DNA of 64,000 nt from Candidatus Stackebrandtia excrementipullorum. GTDB taxonomy: Bacteria; Actinomycetota; Actinomycetes; Mycobacteriales; Micromonosporaceae. The position numbers were made by a program, and so were the translations under genes. How positions within the stretch are numbered: the first letter of the stretch is position 1; the number at the start of each line of letters is the position of its first letter. A model generated the notes under the pieces. It was not told where the DNA came from. It did no database searches and worked only from the letters and a program-made list of their open reading frames with translations. Location of the stretch: NCBI GenBank assembly GCA_019113825.1, contig DXGR01000127.1, positions 1 through 64,000 of the forward strand, in the 5' to 3' direction. Shown here in pieces: positions 9,118 through 16,918 of the stretch.

Positions 9118-9486
9118 TCACTCGACCAGTGAGCCACAAATGTCGGACAGGGTGCTGAACGAACTTTCTACGGCGGTCAGGTCCGTTTCGGCGGCAGCCG
9201 CCACATCGCCGTTGATGAGCGCGTTTGCCTGTTCTGCCTGATCCGCGTAATCAAGTGCCGCCTGCTTGAGTTCGGCATCGTCGATGGTTTCGGCCTCCGC
9301 ACGGAGTTTCTCGGTGCTGGTCGTCAGTGTTTCGGTGTCGTTGGTGACGTTGTTGGATACTTCGGTGACGACGGGTACCAGGCTTGCGCAATCGACGGCG
9401 TCGTTGACCTGTGAGCACGCGGTCATTGCGCCGGCGAGTGCGACGGTGGCGACGGCGGCGGTGATCCTTGCGATGGTTCGGGCCAC
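9118..9486 (-). CDS. Putative secreted lipoprotein, unknown function
   Basis: The start is set at GTG 9486 because AGGAG lies 8 nt upstream; a longer frame from 9522 has no such site and would bury the signal peptide. The 122-residue product begins with a basic n-region and hydrophobic core (RITAAVATVALAGAMTAC); the Cys could be lipidated, although Met at -3 is unusual for a lipobox. The mature part is helical and acidic with two further Cys. No family recognised. It is downstream of, and convergent with, the TPR gene. Confidence 0.6.
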   Translation of the reverse strand: MARTIARITAAVATVALAGAMTACSQVNDAVDCASLVPVVTEVSNNVTNDTETLTTSTEKLRAEAETIDDAELKQAALDYADQAEQANALINGDVAAAAETDLTAVESSFSTLSDICGSLVE

Positions 9487-9567
9487 GAATCGGCTCCTGG
9501 ATGAGATGGGGGCTGGTGACACCAGGATATCCGAGTCGGTTGAGCAGACCGGGTTTCGTTGCGGCCC

Positions 9568-10974
9568 TTACACGGCCATGTCGACAAACCTGGACAGGTG
9601 AAGCTGCGCGGCAACGGTGATCGTATCGGTGGCACCGTTTCGGTGTTTGGCAACGATGAAGTCCGCTTCACCGGCGCGGGGTGATTCCTTGTCGTAGTAG
9701 TCGTCCCGGTGGAGCAATATGACGACGTCGGCGTCCTGTTCAAGGCTGCCCGATTCACGCAGATCGGACAGTTGAGGTCGTTTATCGGTACGTTGTTCGG
9801 GTCCACGGTTAAGCTGCGCGACGGCGATAACCGGGCACTCGACCTCTTTGGCCAGCAGTTTCATACCACGGGATATCTCAGAGACTTCTTGTTGTCGGCT
9901 CTCGACGCGCTTGGGCGAGCTCATCAGCTGCAGATAGTCGACCACGATCAGTTTGAGATTGTGCCGTTGTTTAAGCCTGCGAGCTTTGGCGCGAATCTCC
10001 ATGAGTGTCATGGACGGCGTGTCGTCCACAAACAAGGGTGCTTCGGCGATTTCACCCATGCGACGGGCAAGTCTTGTCCAGTCGTCATCGGAGAGGTCAC
10101 CGGAGCGTAGGACGTGGAGCGGCACGCGGGTCTCTGCTGACAGGACGCGCATCACAATCTCCACTTTGCTCATTTCGAGGGAGAACATGGCGGCGGCCTG
10201 CTGATGGTGCAGAGAGGCATGGCGGATGAAGTCCATGGCGGCCGTCGATTTTCCTGCACCAGGTCGGCCTGCGACGATGATGAGCTGCCCCGGTTGAAGA
10301 CCGTTGAGCAAGCGGTCGAGGTCCGCGAAACCGGTGGGGACACCCGTCATAGCGCCGCCGGCCTCGCCGACGGCTTCGATCTCGTCGAGGGTGGGCTGAA
10401 GAAGCTCGGACAGTACCGAGAAGTCTTCACTGACTCGCCGCTCGGTGACGTCGTACACGGCTTGTTGTGCCATGTCGACAAGGTCGTCGATGTCCCGGCC
10501 GCCACCGGCGGCCGTGCCGTATCCGAGCTGCACGACTCGGGTGCCGGCCTCGATGAGGCGACGCAACACGGCTCGCTCGGAAACGATGCGGGCGTAATAC
10601 GACGCGTTGGCAGCTGTGGGGACCGATGAGATCAAAGTGTGAAGGTAGGGACCTCCGCCGATCTTGCCCAGGTCTCCGGCGTCGGCGAGTGCGGCGGCCA
10701 AGGTGATGGCGTCGGCAGGTTCCCCTCGCGCGTACTTGTCGCAGATCGCGTCGAAGATGATCGCGTGCGCTGGCTTGTAGAAATCCTCGGTGTTGAGGAT
10801 TTCTACAACGTCGGCGATGGCGTCTTTGCTGAGCAGCATCCCGCCGAGGGTGCACTGTTCTGCGAGGACGTCCTGCGGGGGAGTGCGTTCGAACTCAACG
10901 CTGGGTTCCGGAGGAAGAGGATCGTTGTCGTGCGAGGCGGACCGCTGCCTGGCATTGGTGGCATGATCGTCCAT
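9568..10974 (-). CDS. dnaB: Replicative DNA helicase DnaB
   Basis: 468 residues: primase-interacting N-terminal domain (PPQDVLAEQCTLGGMLLS onward), linker helix, then a RecA-like motor with Walker A GRPGAGKST at about 236-244, LFSLEMSKVEIVMRVLSAET, a Walker B segment (LKLIVVDYLQLM), and the DNA-binding and arginine-finger region QQEVSEISRGMKLLAKE. Hexameric 5'-3' helicase at the replication fork. No intein is present. It is usually the last gene of rpsF-ssb-rpsR-rplI-dnaB; here a divergent membrane-protein gene and a DnaA-box cluster separate it from rplI. Confidence 0.97.
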   Translation of the reverse strand: MDDHATNARQRSASHDNDPLPPEPSVEFERTPPQDVLAEQCTLGGMLLSKDAIADVVEILNTEDFYKPAHAIIFDAICDKYARGEPADAITLAAALADAGDLGKIGGGPYLHTLISSVPTAANASYYARIVSERAVLRRLIEAGTRVVQLGYGTAAGGGRDIDDLVDMAQQAVYDVTERRVSEDFSVLSELLQPTLDEIEAVGEAGGAMTGVPTGFADLDRLLNGLQPGQLIIVAGRPGAGKSTAAMDFIRHASLHHQQAAAMFSLEMSKVEIVMRVLSAETRVPLHVLRSGDLSDDDWTRLARRMGEIAEAPLFVDDTPSMTLMEIRAKARRLKQRHNLKLIVVDYLQLMSSPKRVESRQQEVSEISRGMKLLAKEVECPVIAVAQLNRGPEQRTDKRPQLSDLRESGSLEQDADVVILLHRDDYYDKESPRAGEADFIVAKHRNGATDTITVAAQLHLSRFVDMAV

Positions 10975-11079
10975 GGTGAGCCACCCCCGTCCTGCTTGAT
11001 GTTCCTACCAGCGGCCTCCGACAGAACCGACTCCCGAAGATCGACCTTAGAGTCACAGGGGCAAAGCAGCAAACCGGCC

Positions 11080-11220
11080 TGTGGATAACCATGTGGATAA
11101 CCTGTGGATAACCATGTGGATTCTGTGGATAACCATGTGGGCAAACTGTGGATGACGCAGGCAGTGCCCATTTTCTTTGGCCTGTGAACTGCTGTTCCTT
11201 TATCCACAGGCTGTGGATAA
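11080..11220. promoter_or_regulatory. Cluster of DnaA boxes upstream of dnaB
   Basis: Six perfect E. coli-type DnaA boxes (TTATCCACA or its complement TGTGGATAA) lie at 11080-11088, 11092-11100, 11103-11111, 11124-11132 (all reading TGTGGATAA on +), 11200-11208 (TTATCCACA on +) and 11212-11220 (TGTGGATAA). One- or two-mismatch variants fill the gaps: 11115-11123 (TGTGGATTC), 11136-11144 (TGTGGGCAA), 11147-11155 (TGTGGATGA); another TGTGGATGA is at 11300. The first seven are spaced 9-12 nt, about one helical turn. The cluster lies between divergent dnaB and a small membrane-protein gene. Confidence 0.85.
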
Positions 11221-11294
11221 AAGTTACTGGGCCGGTGTGTCGTCCAATGGCCCACTCAGGCGATAGCGTCGGTGCCCGGGAGGACACACACTGA

Positions 11295-11672
11295 ATGACT
11301 GTGGATGACGAGGCGGACAAGAGGCGTGAAGAGTCGGTGGATGCGACCGGTGAACGCGCATACGCACCGACCTTGATTACAACGGTCGCATGGTACGTGT
11401 TGCCTGCATTGGTCTACGTCGCATGGGTTTTCACCTTCAGCGGCAACACGTGCGATGGCGTTCCCTGCGGGCGACTGGAACAAGTCGCACGGGGCCTGTC
11501 CGCGACGCTTCAGTGGGCGTTTCCATCGCTGGCATTGAGCCTGTTGATTGCGGTACTGCTAAGGCTGCCCGCTGTCGGATGGCGGGCCGGCGCGAGCGGC
11601 ACGGCAGCGGCACTTCTCGGGGCCGGTTTGACGACCGCGATCCTACGCAGTGTCGGCTACGACATCGGTTGA
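11295..11672 (+). CDS. Small membrane protein of unknown function
   Basis: 125 residues: a charged N-terminal tail of about 25, then three hydrophobic segments (TTVAWYVLPALVYVAWVFTF, WAFPSLALSLLIAVLLRL, ASGTAAALLGAGLTTAIL). Two Cys in the first external loop (GNTCDGVPCGR) could form a disulfide. No family recognised. It is inserted against the transcription direction between rplI and dnaB, and its upstream region is the DnaA-box cluster. Confidence 0.65.
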   Translation: MTVDDEADKRREESVDATGERAYAPTLITTVAWYVLPALVYVAWVFTFSGNTCDGVPCGRLEQVARGLSATLQWAFPSLALSLLIAVLLRLPAVGWRAGASGTAAALLGAGLTTAILRSVGYDIG

Positions 11673-11679
11673 CCAGACG

Positions 11680-11716
11680 TGTGCAGCCCGCCCGGATGAA
11701 CCGGACGGGCTGCACA
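11680..11716. terminator. Bidirectional hairpin between the membrane-protein gene and rplI
   Basis: TGTGCAGCCCG pairs with CGGGCTGCACA (11 bp), with a second inner stem (CCGG/CCGG) in the loop. It separates two convergent genes. Confidence 0.75.
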
Positions 11717-11728
11717 GGTTGGCACGTC

Positions 11729-12181
11729 TTACTTCTTCGCCTCCACGACGTTCAGGTTGAACGTCGCGTGCACCTCGGGGTGCAGTTTGATGGCGATTTT
11801 GTACTGCCCGACGGCCTTGATGTGACCGGGCAGTTCAAGGCGACGGCGGTCCAGTTTCGGGCCGCCGGCGGCTTCCACCGCTTCCACGATCTCGGCCGGC
11901 GTGATCGAACCGAACAGGCGACCGCCCGTTCCGGTGCGAGCGCTGATGCGGACCTTGACCGCGTCCAGCTGCTCGCGGATCTCGCCTGCGTGCTCCGCGT
12001 CCCGGACGTCACGTGCCGAACGGGCACGCTTGATCGTCTGGACTTCCTTCTCGCCGCCCTTGGTCCAGGCGATGGCGAAGCCCTGCGGAAGGAGGTAGTT
12101 ACGGCCGTAGCCGTTCCTGACCTCGACGACGTCGCCGGGCGATCCGAGGCCGGACACTTCCTGAGTCAGGATGATCTTCAT
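11729..12181 (-). CDS. rplI: 50S ribosomal protein bL9
   Basis: 150 residues from ATG 12181, preceded by AAGGAGG. Begins MKIILTQEVSGLGSPGDVV, the bL9 N-terminal domain with the GDVVEVRNGYGRNYL 23S rRNA-binding signature, then the long connecting helix and C-terminal domain (GRLFGSITPAEIVEAV). It is the third gene after ssb and rpsR in this operon, transcribed from the rpsF side. Confidence 0.97.
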   Translation of the reverse strand: MKIILTQEVSGLGSPGDVVEVRNGYGRNYLLPQGFAIAWTKGGEKEVQTIKRARSARDVRDAEHAGEIREQLDAVKVRISARTGTGGRLFGSITPAEIVEAVEAAGGPKLDRRRLELPGHIKAVGQYKIAIKLHPEVHATFNLNVVEAKK

Positions 12182-12191
12182 GTCGGCCTCC

Positions 12192-12431
12192 TTATCGCGA
12201 CTGACTGGTGTAGGGCAGCAGCGCCATCTCACGAGCGTTCTTGACCGCTCGTGCAATCTGCCGCTGCTGTTGAGCCGTCACACCGGTGACCCGGCGGGCA
12301 CGGATCTTGCCACGGTCCGAGATGAACTTGCGCAGCAGCGCGGTGTCCTTGAAGTCGATGTAGGTGATCCCCTCTTTGTCGAGCGGATTCGACTTCTTCT
12401 TCGGCTTGCGAACGGGCGCAGCCTTTGCCAT
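12192..12431 (-). CDS. rpsR: 30S ribosomal protein bS18, zinc-free form
   Basis: 79 residues. The core [23 protein letters not shown] and the C-terminal [13 protein letters not shown] identify bS18. The zinc-binding form has a CxxC near residue 14 and a Cys plus His after the RRVTG motif; here these read KKKSNPLDK and [11 protein letters not shown], with no Cys or His. It sits in the housekeeping rpsF-ssb-rpsR-rplI operon, where I would expect the zinc form. Confidence 0.96.
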   Translation of the reverse strand: MAKAAPVRKPKKKSNPLDKEGITYIDFKDTALLRKFISDRGKIRARRVTGVTAQQQRQIARAVKNAREMALLPYTSQSR

Positions 12432-12501
12432 GTGTCTTGCCTTTCATACCGTCGTGGGGCGCCTTGCCGTGCAAAGCACCACACGTAAGAAGAGCGGGTT
12501 G

Positions 12502-12984
12502 TTAGAACGGTGGTTCGTCGTCGAAGCCGCCGCCGGACCGTCCGGACGGAGCCGGTGTGGCCGTCGCCCATGGGTCGTCGGATGGCGCGCTGCCGGAGCG
12601 TGCGCCGCCTCCTCCACCGCGCGACACCTTCTGCACCTTGGCGGTGGCGTATCGCAGCGACGGACCGATCTCGTCGGCTTCGAGTTCAAATACGGTGCGC
12701 TTTTCACCTTCGCGGGTCTCGAAAGAGCGCTGACGCAGCCGCCCCTGGACGATGACCCGACTGCCGCGAGACAAGGTCTCCGCGACGTTCTCGGCGAGGT
12801 TGCGCCAGGCGTTACAGCTGAGGAACATCGCCTCACCGTCACGCCATTCACCGGACGCCCGATCGAACGTCCTTGGAGTCGATGCGACCCGGAATTTCGC
12901 CACCGCCGCTCCAGACGGCGTGTAACGCAATTCGGGGTCCTCGGTCAGGTTGCCGACGACGGTGATGACAGTTTCGCCTGCCAT
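12502..12984 (-). CDS. ssb: Single-stranded DNA-binding protein
   Basis: 160 residues: OB-fold of about 110 residues ([47 protein letters not shown]), a Gly/Ser-rich flexible linker, and the acidic tip DDEPPF that recruits replication and repair partners. AGAAGGAGA precedes the ATG. Cotranscribed with rpsF and rpsR. Confidence 0.97.
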   Translation of the reverse strand: MAGETVITVVGNLTEDPELRYTPSGAAVAKFRVASTPRTFDRASGEWRDGEAMFLSCNAWRNLAENVAETLSRGSRVIVQGRLRQRSFETREGEKRTVFELEADEIGPSLRYATAKVQKVSRGGGGGARSGSAPSDDPWATATPAPSGRSGGGFDDEPPF

Positions 12985-13029
12985 GACCTCTCCTTCTGCC
13001 TTCGGAACCGGTTTATGGCCGGTTGTTCG

Positions 13030-13320
13030 TTATCGCAGTTCGGGACGCAGGACCTTGGTACGCATGATCGACTCGTTCAACCGCATCTGGCGTTCGAGTT
13101 CCGCGACGGCCACCGGCTCCGACTGGATGTCAATGACGGCGTAGATGCCTTCGCTCTTCTTGTTGATCTCGTAGGAAAGGCGACGACGTCCCCAAACGTC
13201 GAGTTTCTCCACAGATCCACCCGAATCACGGATGACCTTGAGGAACCCCTCCAAGGACGGGGTGACCTGACGCTCTTCCAGGTCAGGATCAATGATCACC
13301 ATTACTTCGTAATGACGCAA
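13030..13320 (-). CDS. rpsF: 30S ribosomal protein bS6
   Basis: 96 residues if started at TTG 13320, giving (M)[15 protein letters not shown], the normal bS6 N terminus. The AGGAGG at 13332-13337 fits this start with an 11-nt spacer and overlaps the alternative GTG at 13332. Core motifs [20 protein letters not shown] are present. First gene of the rpsF-ssb-rpsR-rplI operon; the promoter should lie in 13340-13480. Confidence 0.95.
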   Translation of the reverse strand: MRHYEVMVIIDPDLEERQVTPSLEGFLKVIRDSGGSVEKLDVWGRRRLSYEINKKSEGIYAVIDIQSEPVAVAELERQMRLNESIMRTKVLRPELR

Positions 13321-13485
13321 GACTCTGTCCACCTCCTGTGGTCTCGTCGGCCGCGGTCGTTCCGCGGCAGGAGGGTCTTACGGTGCCCACCGTATGGGCA
13401 GGCAACCGGGTAAGACTACCTGGTCGCCCCCGAACTTTCTTACCTGGTCAGGCTAGGTGGTCCGTATGACATTTTGCTGAAATAG

Positions 13486-13522
13486 AAGAGGCGGAACGCA
13501 TGGTGAAAGCGTTCCGCCTCTT
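13486..13522 (-). terminator. Terminator after the first chaplin-like gene
   Basis: A perfect 14-bp stem (AAGAGGCGGAACGC / GCGTTCCGCCTCTT) with a 9-nt loop, followed on the minus strand by CTATTTC. Confidence 0.85.
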
Positions 13523-13545
13523 GATGCCCGTTGGGCCGTAATTTG

Positions 13546-14391
13546 TTACTGGTTCATCGAAGCCCAGGATCCACCGGAGCTGCCGGCACCGGAAACACCC
13601 GCGATCGCGATGGCGTTGCCGCTGACGTCGACGGGGACCTGAACCGGAATGTTGAGCTGGGTTCCGTTGAGGATGCCGTTGTTGGCAATGCTCATCAGGT
13701 CGGTTCCGTGTTCGGTCATGGCTTCCGGCTGCGCCGCGTCGGCACCCGACTGGTCGGCCATTGCCATGGCGTCTGCGGGTGTGGTCGGCACGCTGCTGTT
13801 GTTGGCAACACCGGTGCTGGCGATGCCGTCCAGCGGCAGCTGGTTGGTCAGACCGCCCACAACGTCTCCACCGGGCAGCTGGCCGGTGGCCTGGCCGGCC
13901 AACTGGGTGACGGCGTCCGTACCGGGCAGGGCGCCGATCTCTTCGACGGGCGCGGACTCGGTCTTGGTGTGGTGGTGGTGACCGCTCGGGCTTATGTCGG
14001 CGGCGGCGCCACCGTCACAGCCAGCCCCCGCGGCGCCCAGGATGGCGATCGCGTTGCCGCAGATGTTGATCGGCACCTGGATGGGCGCGTGCACCTGGTT
14101 GCCGTTACCGATTCCCTGGTTCCCTACGGAGGTCATGTCGGTCGACATTCCGGTGTTGGAGGCGACGGCGCCACCGTCGCAGCCGGCCCCGGCCACTCCG
14201 AGAACCGCGATCGAGTTTCCACAGAAGTTGATCGGCACCTGGATGGGAGCCTGAACCTGGTTGCCGTTGGCGATGCCGTTGTTTCCGGCCGTCGTCATGT
14301 CGGCAGCGGAGGCGGTGCCTCCGGCGAACAGAAGAAGTCCGGCTGCGATGGCGCCGGTCTGGACGGTGCGGCGAGCCCATGTCTTGGTCAT
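13546..14391 (-). CDS. Secreted chaplin-like protein with three chaplin domains
   Basis: 281 residues with a signal peptide (basic start, AIAAGLLLFAGGTASAA, cleavage near residue 30). Three repeats of a chaplin-like module follow: G.QGI.NGNQ..AP.QVPI..CGN.IA..G.AGAGC. Repeats 1 and 2 have the paired Cys of chaplins (CGN and AGC). The third, at the C terminus, reads VDVSGNAIAIAGVSGAGSSG, with Ser replacing both Cys. A His-rich and Pro/Gly-rich linker of about 100 residues separates repeats 2 and 3. No sortase LPxTG/LAxTG signal and no C-terminal membrane anchor are present. Chaplins form amyloid surface films that let aerial hyphae leave water; that role here is inferred. Confidence 0.85.
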   Translation of the reverse strand: MTKTWARRTVQTGAIAAGLLLFAGGTASAADMTTAGNNGIANGNQVQAPIQVPINFCGNSIAVLGVAGAGCDGGAVASNTGMSTDMTSVGNQGIGNGNQVHAPIQVPINICGNAIAILGAAGAGCDGGAAADISPSGHHHHTKTESAPVEEIGALPGTDAVTQLAGQATGQLPGGDVVGGLTNQLPLDGIASTGVANNSSVPTTPADAMAMADQSGADAAQPEAMTEHGTDLMSIANNGILNGTQLNIPVQVPVDVSGNAIAIAGVSGAGSSGGSWASMNQ

Positions 14392-14441
14392 TGTGTCTAC
14401 CTTCCTCAGTTTCTTGGGAACCGTGTGTTCTTCATCTGTGG

Positions 14442-14472
14442 GGCGGCGGGACGATATGGCCGTCCCGCCGCC
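14442..14472 (-). terminator. Terminator after the second chaplin-like gene
   Basis: A perfect 12-bp GC-rich stem (GGCGGCGGGACG / CGTCCCGCCGCC) about 50 nt past the stop codon, with a 7-nt loop. Confidence 0.8.
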
Positions 14473-14520
14473 GTGCCACGCCGTGGATGAAGCTGTCGGC
14501 TATGGGTTAAGAAGGGCCGA

Positions 14521-15366
14521 TTACCAGGACGGGCCCAGGTCGGCGTCAGCGCCACCGGTGCTTCCGGCGCCGGCGACACCGGCCACGCCCACGGCGTTGC
14601 CGCTGATGTCGATCGGTGCCTGGATCGGCAGGAAGACCTGGTTGCCGTTGGCGATGCCGTTGTTTCCGGCCGTCGTCATGTCGGGTGCGTAGTGGTGGCC
14701 CAGGTCGGCGGAGGATCCGCCGTCGCAGCCCGCTCCGGTGACACCGATCACAGAGATCGCGTTGCCGCAGGCGCTGATCGGTGCCTGAACGGCCGAGATC
14801 AGCTGGTTGCCGTTGGCGATGCCGTTGTTGTCCGCCGACAGCGCTGTGTGCTTCGCGACCGGCGCGACGACCGTCTCCTCGGCTTCGGTTGCGCCGTCCT
14901 CAGTGGGCATGATGGCGCTCTCGGTCTTCGACTTCGAGCCGTGTCCGCTCTTGCGGATGTCGGCGTCGGCACCGCCGTCGCAGCCGGCGCCGGCGACACC
15001 GATCAGGGCGCCGACGGCGTTGCCGCAGACGTCGACCGGGACCTGCACGGGGGCCTGAACCTGGTTGCCGTTGGCGATGCCGTTGTTCCCGGCCGTCGTC
15101 ATGTCGCCCAGGCCGCCATTGCTGATGTCGGCCGACGATCCACCGTCGCAGCCGGCGCCGGCGACACCCACGAGAGCGCCGACGGCGTTGCCGCAGACGT
15201 CAACCGGGACCTGCACGGGGGCCACGACTTGGTTGCCGTTGGCGACACCCTGGTTGCCGACGCTGGTGACGTCGGGAGCGGCCTGTGCGGCGCCGCCTGC
15301 CATGAGAACAGCCCCGGCTGCCATCGCACCGACGATCGACGCGTTACGCAGAATGCGTTTGGACAT
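14521..15366 (-). CDS. Secreted chaplin-like protein with four chaplin domains
   Basis: 281 residues, by coincidence the same length as its downstream paralogue. Signal peptide (ASIVGAMAAGAVLMAGGAAQA, split by cleavage near 29), then chaplin modules starting near 32, 85, 180 and 230. Modules 1-3 each have the CGN...GC Cys pair; module 4 reads IDISGNAVGVAGVAGAGSTG, again with Ser at both Cys positions. A charged linker (KSGHGSKSKTESAIMPTEDG) splits modules 2 and 3. No sortase motif. The tandem, same-strand arrangement with separate terminators suggests duplication of one ancestral gene. Confidence 0.85.
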   Translation of the reverse strand: MSKRILRNASIVGAMAAGAVLMAGGAAQAAPDVTSVGNQGVANGNQVVAPVQVPVDVCGNAVGALVGVAGAGCDGGSSADISNGGLGDMTTAGNNGIANGNQVQAPVQVPVDVCGNAVGALIGVAGAGCDGGADADIRKSGHGSKSKTESAIMPTEDGATEAEETVVAPVAKHTALSADNNGIANGNQLISAVQAPISACGNAISVIGVTGAGCDGGSSADLGHHYAPDMTTAGNNGIANGNQVFLPIQAPIDISGNAVGVAGVAGAGSTGGADADLGPSW

Positions 15367-15648
15367 GAGTAGTTGTTGCCTCTCTAGTTACTTGGACTTG
15401 CTGGCGTGACACTCATTACGACCACTATGGATTAAGGTCGGCTTTGTGTCGTTTTGTCAGGTTCTCCTGGCTGGCTGCCGCAAGTGAACCACATGAAACT
15501 GTCTGATATGGTCAGTCCGAGAGGAGTCGTCAGGCTTGGCACGCGCCGTGCTGAGCGCGGTCGGGTAACCGCCGAAAGCCTGGACGAGCTACTGCTCGGG
15601 CCCGCTTGTCGCACTGGACGCGCGACGCGGACAGCTGGCGATTACCGA

Positions 15649-16713
15649 CTAATCAGGAGAGACGGCCGGGTCTTCCACGTGGTCGGGAAGCTGCCCGAAG
15701 GCTGCCGTCAACGGTGTAACGCGTGACACCTGTGCGTTACGGTCAGCGTGGTCGGACGCGCACCGTCCTGCCGCACTGTCATATGGGGAACAACCACCGA
15801 ACAAACCTCCGGATGGCACGCCCCCCGTGGCGGTTATCCCTGGATCTGGATACCGCACGGTCCGGATCGGTTCCGGCGAATCGAGGCGCCCCCCGGCGCC
15901 CTTGATCCATTCCGGCCGTTCCGGACGTTCGCTCTCAGCCACATGGTGCTGTTCAGCGGAAGCAACACCTTCATAGCTGCGAACGATCGAATCACGGACA
16001 ACATCGACCCGCCTTGACGGACCCTCGCCGACGACCACCGGAGCCGACATCGGCGACCCGGCGACAGCCGAGGGGGATACATGAGGCAACAGCATGCCGC
16101 CCACCTGTCCTGCCATGGAAACGGCGGGACGAGTCAGCATGCCCCACGCCGAGAGCGGTTTCACTGCGGAGTTCGACCGCCCATTGGTCGAACCGACCGC
16201 CGCCATCGGCGTCGTGATCGTGCTCGCCACCTCGACCAACGAATCCGTGACCGGTCGGGTCACGTTTAGCACCGCGCCCAACGACCGGGCGGCGGTCACA
16301 TCGGTAGACGAGATTGGTGAGGCGTTGTCCGTGTCGTTTGTGGTTGCATCGGCGACTCCGACCACGGTTTGGTTCGCCTGGGTGACGTCTTCGTCCAAAG
16401 GCGTGTCGAACAATGCGCCCGGCACGTCGAGTATCGATGCTGCGACCGACTCCGGTTGGTTTACCGGGGCCGACGCGGCCTGCTCCGGCGCCGCGGCCAC
16501 GGCATCGACGAGCAACGTGGACACGGGAGCAAGGTCGGAAACACCTTCATGGTCCAGCGTGGAACCAATTGCGGAGTCCGCCTGCGCGTCGGCGACGCCG
16601 GCCAGCCAGACGACTCCCGTGACTCCGGCAAACATCGCTGCGCGAAAAACCCAGGCAGCCCGTGACCCGGCCACGCGACAGCTGTCGCGTCCCCACCGGT
16701 CCAGCAGCTTCAC
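15649..16713 (-). CDS. Large secreted protein of unknown function next to chaplins
   Basis: 354 residues from GTG 16713, with GGAGG 4-5 nt upstream. A signal peptide is clear (FRAAMFAGVTGVVWLAGVADA, cleavage near 44). The mature protein is rich in Ala, Ser, Val, Thr and Pro, of low complexity, with two Cys only near the C terminus (GGCSPYDSAAGRCAS). No known domain is visible. Its position beside two chaplin-like genes on the same strand suggests a cell-surface role (inference). Confidence 0.6.
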   Translation of the reverse strand: MKLLDRWGRDSCRVAGSRAAWVFRAAMFAGVTGVVWLAGVADAQADSAIGSTLDHEGVSDLAPVSTLLVDAVAAAPEQAASAPVNQPESVAASILDVPGALFDTPLDEDVTQANQTVVGVADATTNDTDNASPISSTDVTAARSLGAVLNVTRPVTDSLVEVASTITTPMAAVGSTNGRSNSAVKPLSAWGMLTRPAVSMAGQVGGMLLPHVSPSAVAGSPMSAPVVVGEGPSRRVDVVRDSIVRSYEGVASAEQHHVAESERPERPEWIKGAGGRLDSPEPIRTVRYPDPGITATGGVPSGGLFGGCSPYDSAAGRCASDHADRNAQVSRVTPLTAAFGQLPDHVEDPAVSPD

Positions 16714-16918
16714 GGTTCCTCCACGAAGTGACGAATGGTCGAGTCATGGGAGTCGCGTTGACGGCAAATGACCGAAACGGTCGATTCGTCGCGTTCGCGG
16801 CAACCATCCAACACAACGCATAGGTTATGGCCCGGTTACGGGATGAGTGGGAAAATTTAGTAACCGGGCCGTCACTCTCACGCCTTCAGGGAGGTTGAGC
16901 AGCCAAGATTCCGATAGG

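Noticed and set aside
11080..11220. Chromosomal origin oriC
   Set aside because: DnaA boxes are dense, but dnaA, dnaN, gyrA/B and rpmH are absent around it and no clear AT-rich unwinding block is present; a regulatory or titration cluster fits better.
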